DNA of 32,721 nucleotides from Plantago elongata. Taxonomy: Eukaryota; Streptophyta; Magnoliopsida; Lamiales; Plantaginaceae. The translations under genes and the position numbers were made by a program. Below are positions 1-9,483 of the stretch, piece by piece. Location of the stretch: positions 1-32,721 of the forward strand of contig JAYMSP010001393.1 in assembly GCA_036897095.1 (NCBI GenBank). Reading direction: 5' to 3'. Each line of letters starts with the position of its first letter. The stretch's first letter is position 1. A model generated the notes under the pieces. The model worked only from the letters and a program-made list of their open reading frames with translations, did no database searches and was not told where the DNA came from.

Positions 1-482
1 AGAGAGTTTTCCCACCTACACAGTGTCTACAAATTCCCCCCTCCACCGCCGTCGTAAAAAATGTAGTTGTTACTAAATTAATCCTAAATTATTACGCTGG
101 ATCTTATAACATAGGTATGAAACGGGTTCGAGTATGTGCCAGACCGGACTTGAACATCATTATTTCGAACATTGTTAAATTCGAGTTGGATAGAACCAGT
201 AAATTCAGCCAGAGATCGTCAGAGAACTCTTATACCTCATCCTACCAAACAAATCTTATACATAAAGAAAATGAAATTGAAAGTCTTCACATATAATATG
301 TTATTGATATACATGTAAAGATCAACATATCGTCAATTAGTTCACATGCATCTCTTCTATATTTTGGAAATGTAAAGTGCACGTCTAATACACTATTTAT
401 AGAACAATCTCCGAAGATCAGTATATCAAGCATAGATCCAAAGGTCCTCATAACTGGATTCATGTCCATTAAAGAAAATTAA

Positions 483-560
483 TACTCCTTCCGCCCTAGC
501 TTCATCTTCCCATATTCCATTTTGGGTCGTCCCAACTTCATATAATAAATAAACAGTGAA
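483..560. mobile_element. Stowaway/Mariner-like MITE terminus (partial)
   Basis: A TA dinucleotide is followed by CTCCTTCCGCCCTAGCTTC and then a stretch reading CATTTTGGGTCGTCCCAAC. This resembles the widespread plant Stowaway-type ends (TA followed by CTCCCTCCGTCC, then a CCATTTTGGG.CGTCCCA block). I could not find the matching inverted end downstream, so this is a truncated or decayed copy. The family assignment rests on resemblance to known termini only. Confidence 0.45.
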
Positions 561-1940
561 AGATATATTGATTGAAAATGTAATTACTTCTGTAAAATTC
601 TTATGGCGATAACGCAATATACAGTTTACGTTCAATAATAAATTGAAATGGAAAGATAGAATAAATTAATCGAAACAACTATCCGAGTGGACAATGAAAT
701 TCACACAGTTTAACATGAATTTACGGGGCTTATTTTCGATTGGAGTTTTAATACTTTTTTGTATTGTAGTTTAATTTGTATGGTTTCACATTTTTTAAGA
801 CATAATTTGTGAAGCAAAGCTCAATATTAAAGTACATCGTTTATCATGTAAACATATAACTAACTTTGATAGATACATGTTAAAATTACCTTTGCAGCAC
901 AAACACAATCACATAATTACACTTTGATCCTTAATAGTTCAACAATAACATATAGGTCTATTTTTTCATATAGGTCCTTATTTTGTCAATTTGAAAAGTA
1001 TCCCTTATTCCTTCCTAAACTTAAATTCCTAATTTTTCATTTTTTTTGAGTGTCTTATTTATTTGTTAATACCATGACTTAAAAAATTATAGAGGCATTT
1101 AATAGGTTTTCCAATATAATTATAATTTAATTAATATACGTAGTTTATGGACTTAATTGCACAATCATATATAATTTTCAGACCAATTGAAAGTTTGATT
1201 GAAATTTTAAAAAAATGAGGGAAGGACAATAGAGCTCAACTGGAGATGGCTGGAGCTTTGTAACCAACTCTGATGGGGCAGTGTACAATTTCATTCTATA
1301 GTTGTTTTAACATCTCCAATGAAGAATAGAAGTTATTCCTACATCTCAATCATGAACATCTCTAGTTGGAGCTGTAAATTACTACTCCAATCGGAACTGA
1401 ACAACTATGATGGAGAAACTTCACACCGGAGCAACTCCAGTCAGCAAATTGTGCAAACAAGATCTCCTTGGCCACTTCCCAAATTTTACCTTTTTTTTCT
1501 TTCGAATTTCTAACATAATTTTCGTTTTATTTATTAGATTGTTCGATAAGGATATGCTTTATGAAAACCATAAATATATGTATATTTTTGGTTTATATCT
1601 TCTATATTATATTGCCACTTCTAGATCAAATTACAATTGTGTGCTACCAATTTTCTATTCTTTGATTTATTTGGAATTGAAATATCGTTACTAAAAATGA
1701 TGTTAACATGTTAATTTTTTTATTAATTTTAATTGAATTTCTTAAGCACTATTTCAACCTAAAATTTAAATTCAAACAAAATTGTTGTATAGAGTTTAGT
1801 TAGGCCACATCAAATGGAGTTAGACATGTAGTATAGTAATTAAATTTATAAAATTTACGGGCACTGCGCTTAGAGTGGTGTATCATTTCTAGAATTGAAT
1901 AAATGCTCATTTGACAAAATTTTAATATTTTATTTTGTTT

Positions 1941-2410
1941 ATTAAATTTATATTTTATTTTAGTGAATAAATTAATTTATTTAATTAGTAATAATGTTAG
2001 AGATTGTAGTCTATGAATTTGTCTTATCAGGAATAGTTCAAATATATTTCAAAATATTTTTAATTATTTTATAGATAAAATTATATGATATTAAAAAATA
2101 CATTATATAATGCCAACGTATAAACATTAAACAGTCAAATATATACATTACTTGTTGAAATAAAACTAATTTCATAAAATTTCATGTATGATTAAAGTAA
2201 TTTAATAGATTTTCTATTTTTAAAATTATATTATTTCATTTAATCTCATTAATAAATTTATATTTTATTTTATTTTAATTTATAAAATAATTTATTTAAT
2301 TAATAATAGTATTCAAGATTGATGCCTATGGATTCGTCTTGTCAATAAGAATTCAAATATATATTTACAATATTTTTTTGATATTTATAGTTAAAGTTAT
2401 ATTAGATTTA
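1941..2410. repeat. Diverged direct repeat, offset about 310 bp
   Basis: Two AT-rich blocks, roughly 1941-2095 and 2250-2410, share the same order of landmarks. Each has an aaatttatattttatttta run, then ttatttaatta.taat, then an atg.attcgtctt / atgaatttgtctt block, then attcaaatatat. They differ by many substitutions and small gaps. It looks like an old tandem duplication or two remnants of the same transposon. Boundaries are approximate. Confidence 0.5.
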
Positions 2411-2573
2411 TTAAAACTTTGTCTATGTTATATGGTATTAAAAATAAACTTCAAAAAGAAAAAATTTAATGTAGCATCAAATTTAACTTTATAGAAGGTT
2501 TGAAAATAAAAAGTTTATTGATGTTAATTTTTAAGTTGAGGATAATTGTGAGTTGAGAATGCCTCTGAGTTCA

Positions 2574-2737
2574 AATAATATATGGATGCTCTATGACCAA
2601 GCAACAATCCAAATTTCTCTCTCGTTGATTACAAAGTCCAATTTCATCAATCATAAATAATATATCGATCCTTTATGACGAAGCAACAATCCAAATTTCT
2701 CACTCGTTGATTACAAAGTCCAATTTCATCATCATCA
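2574..2737. repeat. 82-bp tandem duplication upstream of the IWS1-like gene
   Basis: Positions 2574-2655 and 2656-2737 are head-to-tail copies of an 82-bp unit. The unit begins aataatatat and contains gcaacaatccaaatttctc and cgttgattacaaagtccaa. The copies differ at only a few bases (for example ggatgctc / cgatcctt and ctctc / cactc). The array ends 46 bp before the chosen start codon at 2784, so it occupies the likely proximal promoter or 5' leader. Its near identity implies a recent event. Confidence 0.85.
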
Positions 2738-2783
2738 TCGTAATAATCCTAATTAATTGAGACCCAGTTACCGAGTTACAACA

Positions 2784-3749
2784 ATGTCTGATAATCCTAA
2801 AGAGATGTGGAACGCTCTTGATTCTGATGAGGATCACAAACCAGCAGTAGACAAGAAGAGGAAAAGAAAAGATGTAAAAGTCCCCGTAAATAAAGGATTT
2901 TTCAGACAAAAGAAGCAGGAAACCGAAACCAATCCCGAGCAGGTCGCCTCAGTAGTTGTGAGCGTGATTGCTCGACTCGAAATAGCAGCCGAAGACGACT
3001 ATGTTCAGAATCGAAACGGACTTCCTGCTGTCAACAAGTTGAAAGCACTCCCTCTTCTCACGAACGCCCTGTTGAAGAAGCAGTATCATCAAGGCTTTCT
3101 GAATCATGGAATTTTCAACCTTTTGAGAATGTGGCTCGAGCCCTTACCTGACGGAAGCTTGCCTAATTTGACAATCCGTTCTGCAATTTTGGATATCCTG
3201 ACAAATCATCTCCCGGTTAATTTGAGGAATCCTGTTTGGAGAGAGCAGTTGAAGAAGAGTGGACTTGGTAAGGTCGTTATGTTCTTATGGAAATCTGGTG
3301 AGGAGAAGTTGGAGAATCGGAGGCTTGCTAGAGAGTTGGTGTTTCGATGGAGTAGGGATATATTTGATAAGAGCACAAACTATGGGGATTTGACCAAGAG
3401 CTATCCGTGTAAATCGTCGTTGGCGAATAGAGAAAAGGTTGTTGCGGGAGCATCACGATTATTTGATCAGGACGTTGATTTTGGTTTGAAGTGTAGATCA
3501 ACTGGCAGTACTTTCCAGGAGTTTGGTGTCAAGATTCCTGAACGTTCGCCTATGGATTTTGTGTTTCGGCCGAAATCCAATTGTGCTCACAGTCACAGGG
3601 TGAAGCAGTTGAATCAAGAAGAGACAGTTCGTAAGCACAGTATTAGGAAGAAGATCACAATGCTAAAAAAGAATCGTAAACCACAGAGGTTACCTGGCAT
3701 TAAACTCAACATACAAGATCGTGGCATATTCACCAATCAGGATACATAG
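2784..3749 (+). CDS. IWS1-like transcription elongation factor (TFIIS N-terminal/LW domain), intronless, shortened
   Basis: IWS1 (Spn1) binds Spt6 and RNA polymerase II during transcript elongation, and in plants it takes part in brassinosteroid-regulated transcription. The 321-residue product has a short charged N-terminus with a Lys/Arg-rich cluster (about residues 24-32). The TFIIS N-terminal helical domain follows at about 81-200, containing LPAVNKL, WLEPLPDGSLPNLTIR (117-132), REQLKKSGLGKVVMFL and NRRLARELVFRWSR. The tail keeps the family blocks SPMDFVFRPKS and IKLNIQDRGI. The open frame extends 9 codons upstream to a TTG, but the ATG at 2784 is the first eukaryotic start. Family members are usually near 500 residues with a long acidic N-terminus and are encoded in several exons. 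This copy lacks most of that arm and has no introns, which suggests a retrocopy. The frame is open throughout, so it may still be expressed. Homology is confident; function is inferred. Confidence 0.8.
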   Translation: MSDNPKEMWNALDSDEDHKPAVDKKRKRKDVKVPVNKGFFRQKKQETETNPEQVASVVVSVIARLEIAAEDDYVQNRNGLPAVNKLKALPLLTNALLKKQYHQGFLNHGIFNLLRMWLEPLPDGSLPNLTIRSAILDILTNHLPVNLRNPVWREQLKKSGLGKVVMFLWKSGEEKLENRRLARELVFRWSRDIFDKSTNYGDLTKSYPCKSSLANREKVVAGASRLFDQDVDFGLKCRSTGSTFQEFGVKIPERSPMDFVFRPKSNCAHSHRVKQLNQEETVRKHSIRKKITMLKKNRKPQRLPGIKLNIQDRGIFTNQDT

Positions 3750-4200
3750 ACATCCCACAAGATACATCAGAAACCAAAAGCAAAGTCTTGGCGTTTAACT
3801 CAACATCAAAAATCGCTGTTGCATAGTAGTGATAATACTCGAAGAGAAAGACATGTTTAGCCATTTAAACTTTCTGTATCGTCTCTTCTTACATAACTCT
3901 ATCTGTTCTCGATTCAATGTACACACGCAAATTTGTCTGCTGAGTTGTAATTGCATGATTCTTTGAGATAGAAAGCTTATACATTGAGAGATTGGTACTT
4001 GAGGAAAAATTACTACTGATTCCTCAAATTCTTCATGTGTGTTTGTCTCTCTGTTCCTCACATACACCTGTGAACTCCTTGTGTTTTTAGTTTCACGTAC
4101 TCCAACTTTACTGGTTTTGGATTGTAAGAATATTGATGATTTATGTTATAACCTTTAAAGTAACTGTTGCGCAATTTTGAAAGGATTTCATGCTTGACTT

Positions 4201-4210
4201 AAAAAAAAAA
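4201..4210 (+). other. Poly(A) tract about 450 bp downstream of the IWS1-like stop codon
   Basis: Ten consecutive adenines follow cttgactt. With the absence of introns in the upstream IWS1-like gene, this is compatible with the remnant tail of a reverse-transcribed mRNA. The equivalent tract of 13 adenines survives in the duplicated unit near 6534-6546. Simple A-runs are common in this genome, so this is suggestive only. I did not find flanking target duplications. Confidence 0.3.
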
Positions 4211-4503
4211 CCTGCCGGTGATTTATAAGAACTCGTTGTCAGTTCGAGAGAGAGCTAATGGGATCAAAAGTCACTAGATAAGTAGATATATTACACTCCA
4301 GACTAGAATCCAGAATATTATAAAGGCCAACACTAGGTTGGCACGGTTCAAGAGAGTAATTCGACTACTAAGAGAGAAGCTGTTATACTAGTACTCCATT
4401 CAGAATGCAGGTTCAAGTGCCATGCTATGGTGAGACTAAGACCACCTTCAAAACAGAACTAGCAGAATTGGAAAACTAGAAATCAAACAAACATGAATGC
4501 ATG

Positions 4504-5354
4504 TCATTTCTCCTCCTTGGGCATCACCATTTTTTTGGTGGAGCAGCATTAAGATTAACATAAACACCAATAGATGCCAATCTAGTCTCTCCAATTGTGC
4601 CATAAAATCCACCGAACTGGCATGGTTCTCCAACAAATCTGAAACGGATTTCTCTGTCAATTGTATCATCTTTTATCTTTTAGGTTGTACTCTCTTCAAC
4701 TGAAAATCACTTCAGTTCAGTTCAGCTCAGCTCAGCTCGGCTTAGTTATAATTTATAACTTAATTCACTCCAATTCAGTTCATACGGTTCACAGTAAATC
4801 TCAGTTGAGGAGAACAAGGCTTACTATACGGCCAAAGGGACCATATTTTCCATGGTTGGTGCCAAAACTAAAAGAAACGACTCCATATATATGATCTACA
4901 CGTACACTCACATAAGTCAAATACTCAGAGGAGTAATTAAATTTCACCTGCACAAACCACAATACTCAAATGTCTAGTACCGTTCGACCAGACCAAATGA
5001 GGCTTAAAGAGCGACATGAAATTGATCGTGTGTTATACTGATTACAGATAATGCATTCATATAAGTAGTAAATTGATGAAGCTTACCGCAACAAATTTGT
5101 ACGCATCAGTACTAACTGCACTTTTGATTACTGCATATCAAGGAATAATGTTTTGTTTGAAACGGGAAGATGTCTCTTAGATAAGACCAGCTTCCCATTT
5201 TCAGAGTACTGAAACTGGATCGAATTAATTCCTTTATCGTCGTGCCATATAAGTATCTGAACAATGTTACTGGTCCTTTTTCATCCCAGCTGATAGGAGC
5301 TCTAGTATTATTCCCGGCTGGATCTAACTTCAGCATGCTAGACGCACGAGCCAT
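4504..5354 (-). pseudogene. Jacalin-related lectin copy A, disrupted
   Basis: Jacalin-related lectins are mannose- or galactose-binding beta-prism proteins of the plant cytoplasm or nucleus, often induced by stress. The ATG at 5354 opens an N-terminus with LDPAGNNTRAPISWDEKG. The family block NIVQILIWHDDKGINSIQFQ and SENGKLVLSKRHLP then continues only in another frame (a frameshift near 5275), ending at a stop at 5128-5130. A plausible donor lies at 5086/5087. The second exon starts at 4947 with VKFNYSSEYLTYVS and SFSFGTNHGKYGPFG. It is then cut by a 138-bp MITE (4683-4820) and resumes in a shifted frame as FRFVGEPCQFGGFYGTIGE and TRLASIGVYVNLN. Two frameshifts, a premature stop and a transposon show it is a pseudogene. 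A TATA-like TTATAAAT lies near 5413-5420. Confidence 0.85.
4683..4820. mobile_element. Tourist-like (PIF/Harbinger) MITE, 138 bp, TSD TTA
   Basis: The left end (reading inward GGTTGTACTCTCTTCAAC, then TGA) and the right end (reading inward on the minus strand GCCTTGTTCTCCTCAACTGA) form imperfect terminal inverted repeats. They are flanked by TTA at 4680-4682 and 4821-4823. The interior carries runs of the pentamer ttcag / ctcag followed by an AT-rich core. A 3-bp TTA/TAA target duplication and GCCTTGTT-type ends are typical of Tourist MITEs. The copy interrupts lectin A and is missing at the matching site of lectin B, so it inserted after the duplication. Confidence 0.75.
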
Positions 5355-5412
5355 TGAATTAGCATTATGAATTATTGTTTGTGTGTTTTGACAGAACAGA
5401 GTTGGTATTTTG

Positions 5413-5420
5413 ATTTATAA
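5413..5420 (-). promoter_or_regulatory. TATA-like box of lectin copy A
   Basis: TTATAAAT on the minus strand sits about 60 bp upstream of the lectin A ATG, a normal distance for a plant TATA box with a short 5' UTR. The downstream gene is broken, so this is a relic promoter at best. Confidence 0.35.
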
Positions 5421-6104
5421 GCAAGATAAGAAGAATTCGAAACATCAGATAGTAATAGTTGTCATTTAATCGTAACGTTTGAACTTCACTTTGAAACTCA
5501 ACGGGTTCACTTTACGATTTGATACATGAACAAGAACAATGATCAAGGGTTAATCTGGGTTCATTGCATGTCAAATTGTCAATTGTCACATTTTTCAAGA
5601 TGGCTACTCATTAATTAATATGCAGTATACTGTCGATATTTTAGAGGTTGTTTAGCCAAAAGAATTTCATAAAATCAGATTAAAATCAAGTAAAACCAAC
5701 TTAATTTTTACTCAACTAAAGGTTTTAATGCGTTCTATATTTGTTACTTTCGATATGGGATTCGACTGTTAAAATCTACATTCCAGAATGAACCATGCTC
5801 ACGCCATTTTGGGATGGGTGGTTGCCGATAACATTTTTCTAAAGTCTGAACGATATCCGGATACCAAATTTTTTGAATGTCACTTGGTAAACTTCACAAA
5901 TATCTACTTCCTAGTTCAAGGTATCACTTTTCCTTTTCTTATTCATGCTGAATTCAAGCCATTAATTTAGAAGATCACTAACTTTAGTACTATCACAGTT
6001 TATTAATGTTAGTACTACAATATAAATTATTGAACCATTTTAAGATTTAAATCTCAACCCATCATCATTTATTAATGCGACGTCTCGTTGCATACTAAAG
6101 TCGT
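5421..6104. other. Intergenic sequence between lectin copy A and duplication unit 2
   Basis: This is the upstream region of lectin A. I see no coding homology, no tRNA and no clear transposon ends. The small open frame at 5788-5970 has no recognisable motif. Confidence 0.5.
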
Positions 6105-6149
6105 ATTAAACTCAGCTTACGAGATCGTGGCATCCACCAATCAGGATAA
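6105..6149 (+). pseudogene. Duplicated 3' tail of the IWS1-like gene
   Basis: Fourteen codons plus stop read IKLSLRDRGIHQSG, matching the C-terminus IKLNIQDRGIFTNQDT of the gene ending at 3749. The downstream 3' UTR-like sequence is also conserved. No other part of the gene is present, so this marks the left breakpoint of the tandem duplication and not a second gene. Confidence 0.8.
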
Positions 6150-6831
6150 ATAGACAACCCACAAGATCCATCAGAAACCAACAGCAGATTCTCGGCGTTT
6201 AATTCAGCATCAGATATAGTGGTTGCATATTGGTGATAATACTCAAGCGGAAATACATATATTTACCAAGGTCTATCATCTGTGGTGTTAAACTGTTGAT
6301 GTTCATAAGCTTGTTAAAGTTATTTGATTAGGCCTGCACTGGGCAGTTGGTTCCCATTGCTTCACATCCTATTTAAGGATGATATTAACCACTGCTAGAC
6401 AGTGCTGATTTGTAAAGTGTAAGCGTACTCCACATTATTCTGCAACTATATCTATTAATTTGCGAGATTTAATTACATACAGGAAAACTGAATTTCCACT
6501 GATGTTGCAAACTTTTATTGTTTAGATGATACCAAAAAAAAAAAAAACCCTCCCAGAGGCTTCTTTCTTGAATAGCAATTGTCTCAGTTATTAAGGAATT
6601 AGAACTCGTTGTTTGTTCGAGAGAGCTTATAGGATCAAAATTCACTAGATTACATGCCAAATTAGAATCCAGAATATTAATAAAAACTATATTAGACTAC
6701 TAAGAGAGAAGCTGTTCTACTTGTAGTACTCCATTATTGAAAATTATGCTTATGTTGGCTCAAATGCCATGCTATGGTGAGACTAAGACCACTTCGAAAC
6801 AAAAATCAAACAAAAGCGAACGATAAATTTG

Positions 6832-7427
6832 TCATTTCTCCTCCTTGGGCGTCATCAATTTTTCTGCAGAAGCAGCATTAAGATTAAAATAAACACCAAT
6901 GGATGCCAATCTAGTGTCTCCCATTGTGCCATAAAACCCACCAAACTGGCATGGTTCTCCAATGAATCTGAAGCAGAATTCTGGTTGGCCCTGTTTATAT
7001 CCACCTATTGGACATCCAAAGGGTCCATATTCTCCATGGTTGGTGCCAAAACTAATAGAAATGACATATCCGTTCAGGAAATCAGCTAAAAGGCCACTCA
7101 TGTCACAAGTCAAATACTCAGAGGGGTAATTTAATCCCACCTGAACAACCACAATGCACACATTAGTCCAATGGCACAGGAGACGAACCAAATGAGTCAT
7201 AATAAAGTGATATCGATCATGTATCTGTTACTAATTAATTCACATAAGCAAGAGATATATAAGCTTACAGCACCAAATTTGCACGGATATGTTATTGGGG
7301 AGTTGATTCTAGGAAGGTGTCTATCAGACAAGACCAGCTTCCCATTTTCAGCGTACTGGAACTCGATCGAATGAATCCCAATATCGGTGTACCATATAAG
7401 TATCCGAAAAATGTTACCGTCATCCCA
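6832..7427 (-). pseudogene. Jacalin-related lectin copy B, 5'-truncated
   Basis: The residual exon 1 (7269-7427) reads WDDGNIFRILIWYTDIGIHS, then IEFQYAENGKLVLSDRHLP and PCKFGA before a GTAAGC donor. Exon 2 (6832-7140) follows a TTGTTCAG acceptor in phase 0 and reads VGLNYPSEYLT, ISFGTNHGEYGPFG, FRFIGEPCQFGGFYGTMGD and RLASIGVYFNLN to a TGA at 6832-6834. About 155 residues, nearly the full jacalin fold, remain open. The start codon and the first glycine-rich strand are missing, because exon 1 abuts unrelated AT-rich sequence at about 7427. A chimeric upstream start is possible but none is obvious. It is therefore a truncated pseudogene, better preserved than copies A and C. Confidence 0.8.
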
Positions 7428-8096
7428 GGGACAGGGTAACGAATTTTTTTACTATAAATTTAAACATAAAAAATTCATTATTAATGACTAATGAAAATTT
7501 TGTTTTCAAAACTCACATAGTAAAAAACAATGTTTAGACTATAATTTTTTAAATTATGTGCTCATAAACGGGAGGAATTAGATATAATATAGTTTTGTTT
7601 AGATTGAATAATTTTTCTTTAAGTATATTAAGTAAATAAATTTACAAAAATAAAGAAACAAAGAGAGTTAAATAAAATGAAGTTAAGTATTTATAAAATA
7701 TGATTGTAACATGTAAACTAAAAGAACTTTAAAAAAGAGAAAAGTAATAAGAAAATGTTACTGAATCATAAAAAAACAATAAAAGTGTCAAATAAATGGT
7801 AGAAAACAATACAAACAAAATAAATGAAAATCTAGAGAAATAATAAAAAAATATTACTGAATCATAAAGAAACGATACAAATGTCAAGTAAATGGTAGAA
7901 AACAATATAAACAAAATTGATGAAAAATCTAGCACCACTAACAATTGAACTTGTGATTAATTGGTAGGGGGGCTTTTTGGAACATAGGTTCACCAGCTAA
8001 GCTTTACCAATTTCATTCATAATTCATTCTTGCTAAATATATCACTATTCATTAAATGTTTGAAAGGTGTGTAATAGGCATTTCATGTCCAAAATC
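7428..8096. other. AT-rich sequence upstream of truncated lectin B, including a 98-bp tandem repeat
   Basis: This stretch replaces the missing 5' part of lectin B. It contains the tandem repeat listed separately and, near 7940-7970, an acaattgaacttgtgatta segment. A related segment (aatttgaacttgtgattgg) occurs near 25361-25379. I see no gene. Confidence 0.5.
7737..7931. repeat. 98-bp tandem duplication
   Basis: Positions 7737-7834 and 7835-7931 are consecutive copies of a unit starting gagaaa.taataa. The unit contains tactgaatcataaa, aatggtagaaaacaata and acaaa, and ends aaatcta. The copies differ at a dozen or so sites. The repeated Phe/Tyr-rich open frame on the minus strand is a by-product and not a gene. 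Confidence 0.8.
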
Positions 8097-8120
8097 GAGG
8101 GACCGCGATTGCGGTCCCTC
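8097..8120. repeat. Perfect 10-bp GC-rich hairpin
   Basis: GAGGGACCGC, a GATT loop and GCGGTCCCTC form a perfect inverted repeat in otherwise AT-rich DNA. It lies next to a stretch (8121-8415) that, read on the minus strand, resembles LTR or transposon sequence. That stretch has a TATTTAAGTACTTGG block followed by AATAAAATTGAGGG. It may be part of a decayed mobile element. No gene ends here, so a transcription-terminator role is not supported. Confidence 0.6.
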
Positions 8121-9483
8121 AAATGTACGTGTGTCCGTGCCTGCGAATAATTAATATATATTTAAGAGAAAACCCTCAATTTTATTCAATAATCAACTAA
8201 ATTGTCATCTACAATAACCACCAAGTACTTAAATAGATAAATCTCATAACCAATTAATCCTAATCAATATAAACTTTTAAACGAATAATACTAAATCTTA
8301 ATTAACTAAGAATAAGGATAATATCAAATTCTAATTAACTAAGAAGAAGTAAAATATTAAATATTAATTAACTAAGAAAAGTAAATATATATAATAAACT
8401 GTAAATATTCCATAGAGATTTCCTTACTCTGTTCGCATCGGGGGCTCTATTAGCTACTTTAGTGTTTGTTTAAATAATTGCTATTTATCCAGTCACTTAT
8501 ATGTGTTAATTAATGAAGAATACTTTGTACTTTTTAACTAAAAATCAATTTACTCCAGCTTCGTTTATTTCATTTTAGTTATAATTCATGGTATTATACT
8601 TTAGTTTAGTTTCATAAATTTTAGTCGAATATAACAAATTCTAAATATGAAATTCATCAGTGAACATTGTGGCTGAAGAAATTTACAGAGAAATTTAAGC
8701 ACCGGATGGATAGTTGCTTCCATTTACTTGATTTATTTCCTCTGCAATATTTATCCGCGGTTGCCCAACTTTCGAAATTCTTCAGCCTAATAGCTAAATG
8801 GATTTTCACCAACTTGATGAAATTAAGCTAATAAACTTCCACCATTAGGGATACGGTTTCGAATTTCAATGGTCTGAAATGGATAATTATACTCTCAGTG
8901 TAGAGAATGATTATTAGATATGTTTCATAAGAAAATTTATTTATATTTAATTATTATAATTACAATATTTTATTTTTAAAAAATTGTCATTATTTATTGG
9001 ACTCCTGGCTCCTGCCCTTTTTTCAGATGGAGATGATGCGAAGATTTTATTAAATTACTCCGTACTTCACATTTTTACCTTTACATTTTTATGCATTTAA
9101 CAACCTTAATTAATTTTTACTACAAATAGTTTAAAAGCGATGTTTAATGAGGAAGTCCAGCAGTGTAATATATGTGAGTCTGCTTAACATTTGTATTCAT
9201 CAATTATTTTTTAAAAAACAGGTTTTTTTTTAATAAATAACCATGTTTAATCACCTCTTAAGATACACATGATTACTACATAAAAAAACTTTATCCATGA
9301 CATAAAAAACAAAGGAAGTTTTACAAGAAAAACGTCGATCAGGAACTTGCAATAGGTATACAAATGCAAATCAGGACTTCTTTGATCACATCTCCTCCTT
9401 TGGAGTCGCCTTGATTAACTGAAAGTTACTGTTTGCTGATGCAGATGTTGATGCTGCTTCAGCAACCGCATTAGCATCAAGTA
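8121..9483. other. AT-rich intergenic region downstream of lectin copy C
   Basis: The first 300 bp contain three spaced copies of an attaactaagaa motif (near 8303, 8335 and 8367) and may be a decayed LTR-like fragment read on the minus strand. The rest holds no recognisable gene. An attactccgtact motif near 9054 weakly recalls Stowaway ends but lacks a partner. Confidence 0.4.

Larger units (their letters stand above)
1..2573. other. AT-rich intergenic region, no gene recognised
   Basis: I find no coding region with recognisable homology on either strand. The short open frames here are rich in Phe, Ile, Tyr and Ser, as expected of random AT-rich DNA. The contents that can be named are a Stowaway-like terminus near 483 and a diverged direct repeat at about 1941-2410, both listed separately. 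The first 60 bases are pyrimidine-rich and could be the edge of something outside the window. Confidence 0.6.
3699..5360. repeat. Segmental tandem duplication, unit 1 (IWS1-like tail plus lectin copy A)
   Basis: From the last 16 codons of the IWS1-like gene to the 5' end of lectin copy A, this block is collinear with 6105-7427. Shared landmarks in order are: attaaactca...agatcgtggcat, ccaatcaggata.atagac, a poly(A) run (4201-4210 here; near 6534-6546 in the other unit), agaactcgttg.....gttcgagagag, tagaatccagaatatta, agagagaagctgtt, and ccatgctatggtgagactaa. The lectin exons follow. Offset between units is about 2.4 kb. This unit carries a MITE that the other lacks. The interval 3750-4500 holds only the presumed IWS1-like 3' UTR and lectin 3' flank. 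Confidence 0.85.
6105..7427. repeat. Segmental tandem duplication, unit 2 (IWS1-like tail remnant plus lectin copy B)
   Basis: This block is collinear with 3699-5360, with many substitutions and indels. It contains the IWS1-like tail remnant, the former 3' flank with a poly(A) tract near 6534-6546, and lectin B on the minus strand. Similarity to unit 1 stops abruptly at about 7427 inside lectin exon 1 and AT-rich DNA follows. Confidence 0.85.

Noticed and set aside
2757..2783. Nine-codon upstream extension of the IWS1-like frame
   Set aside because: It opens at TTG, not ATG; the ATG at 2784 begins the acidic MSDN start and is the natural plant initiation site.
8097..8120. Hairpin read as a transcription terminator
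   Set aside because: This is nuclear plant DNA with no gene ending there and no U-tract; intrinsic terminators do not apply.
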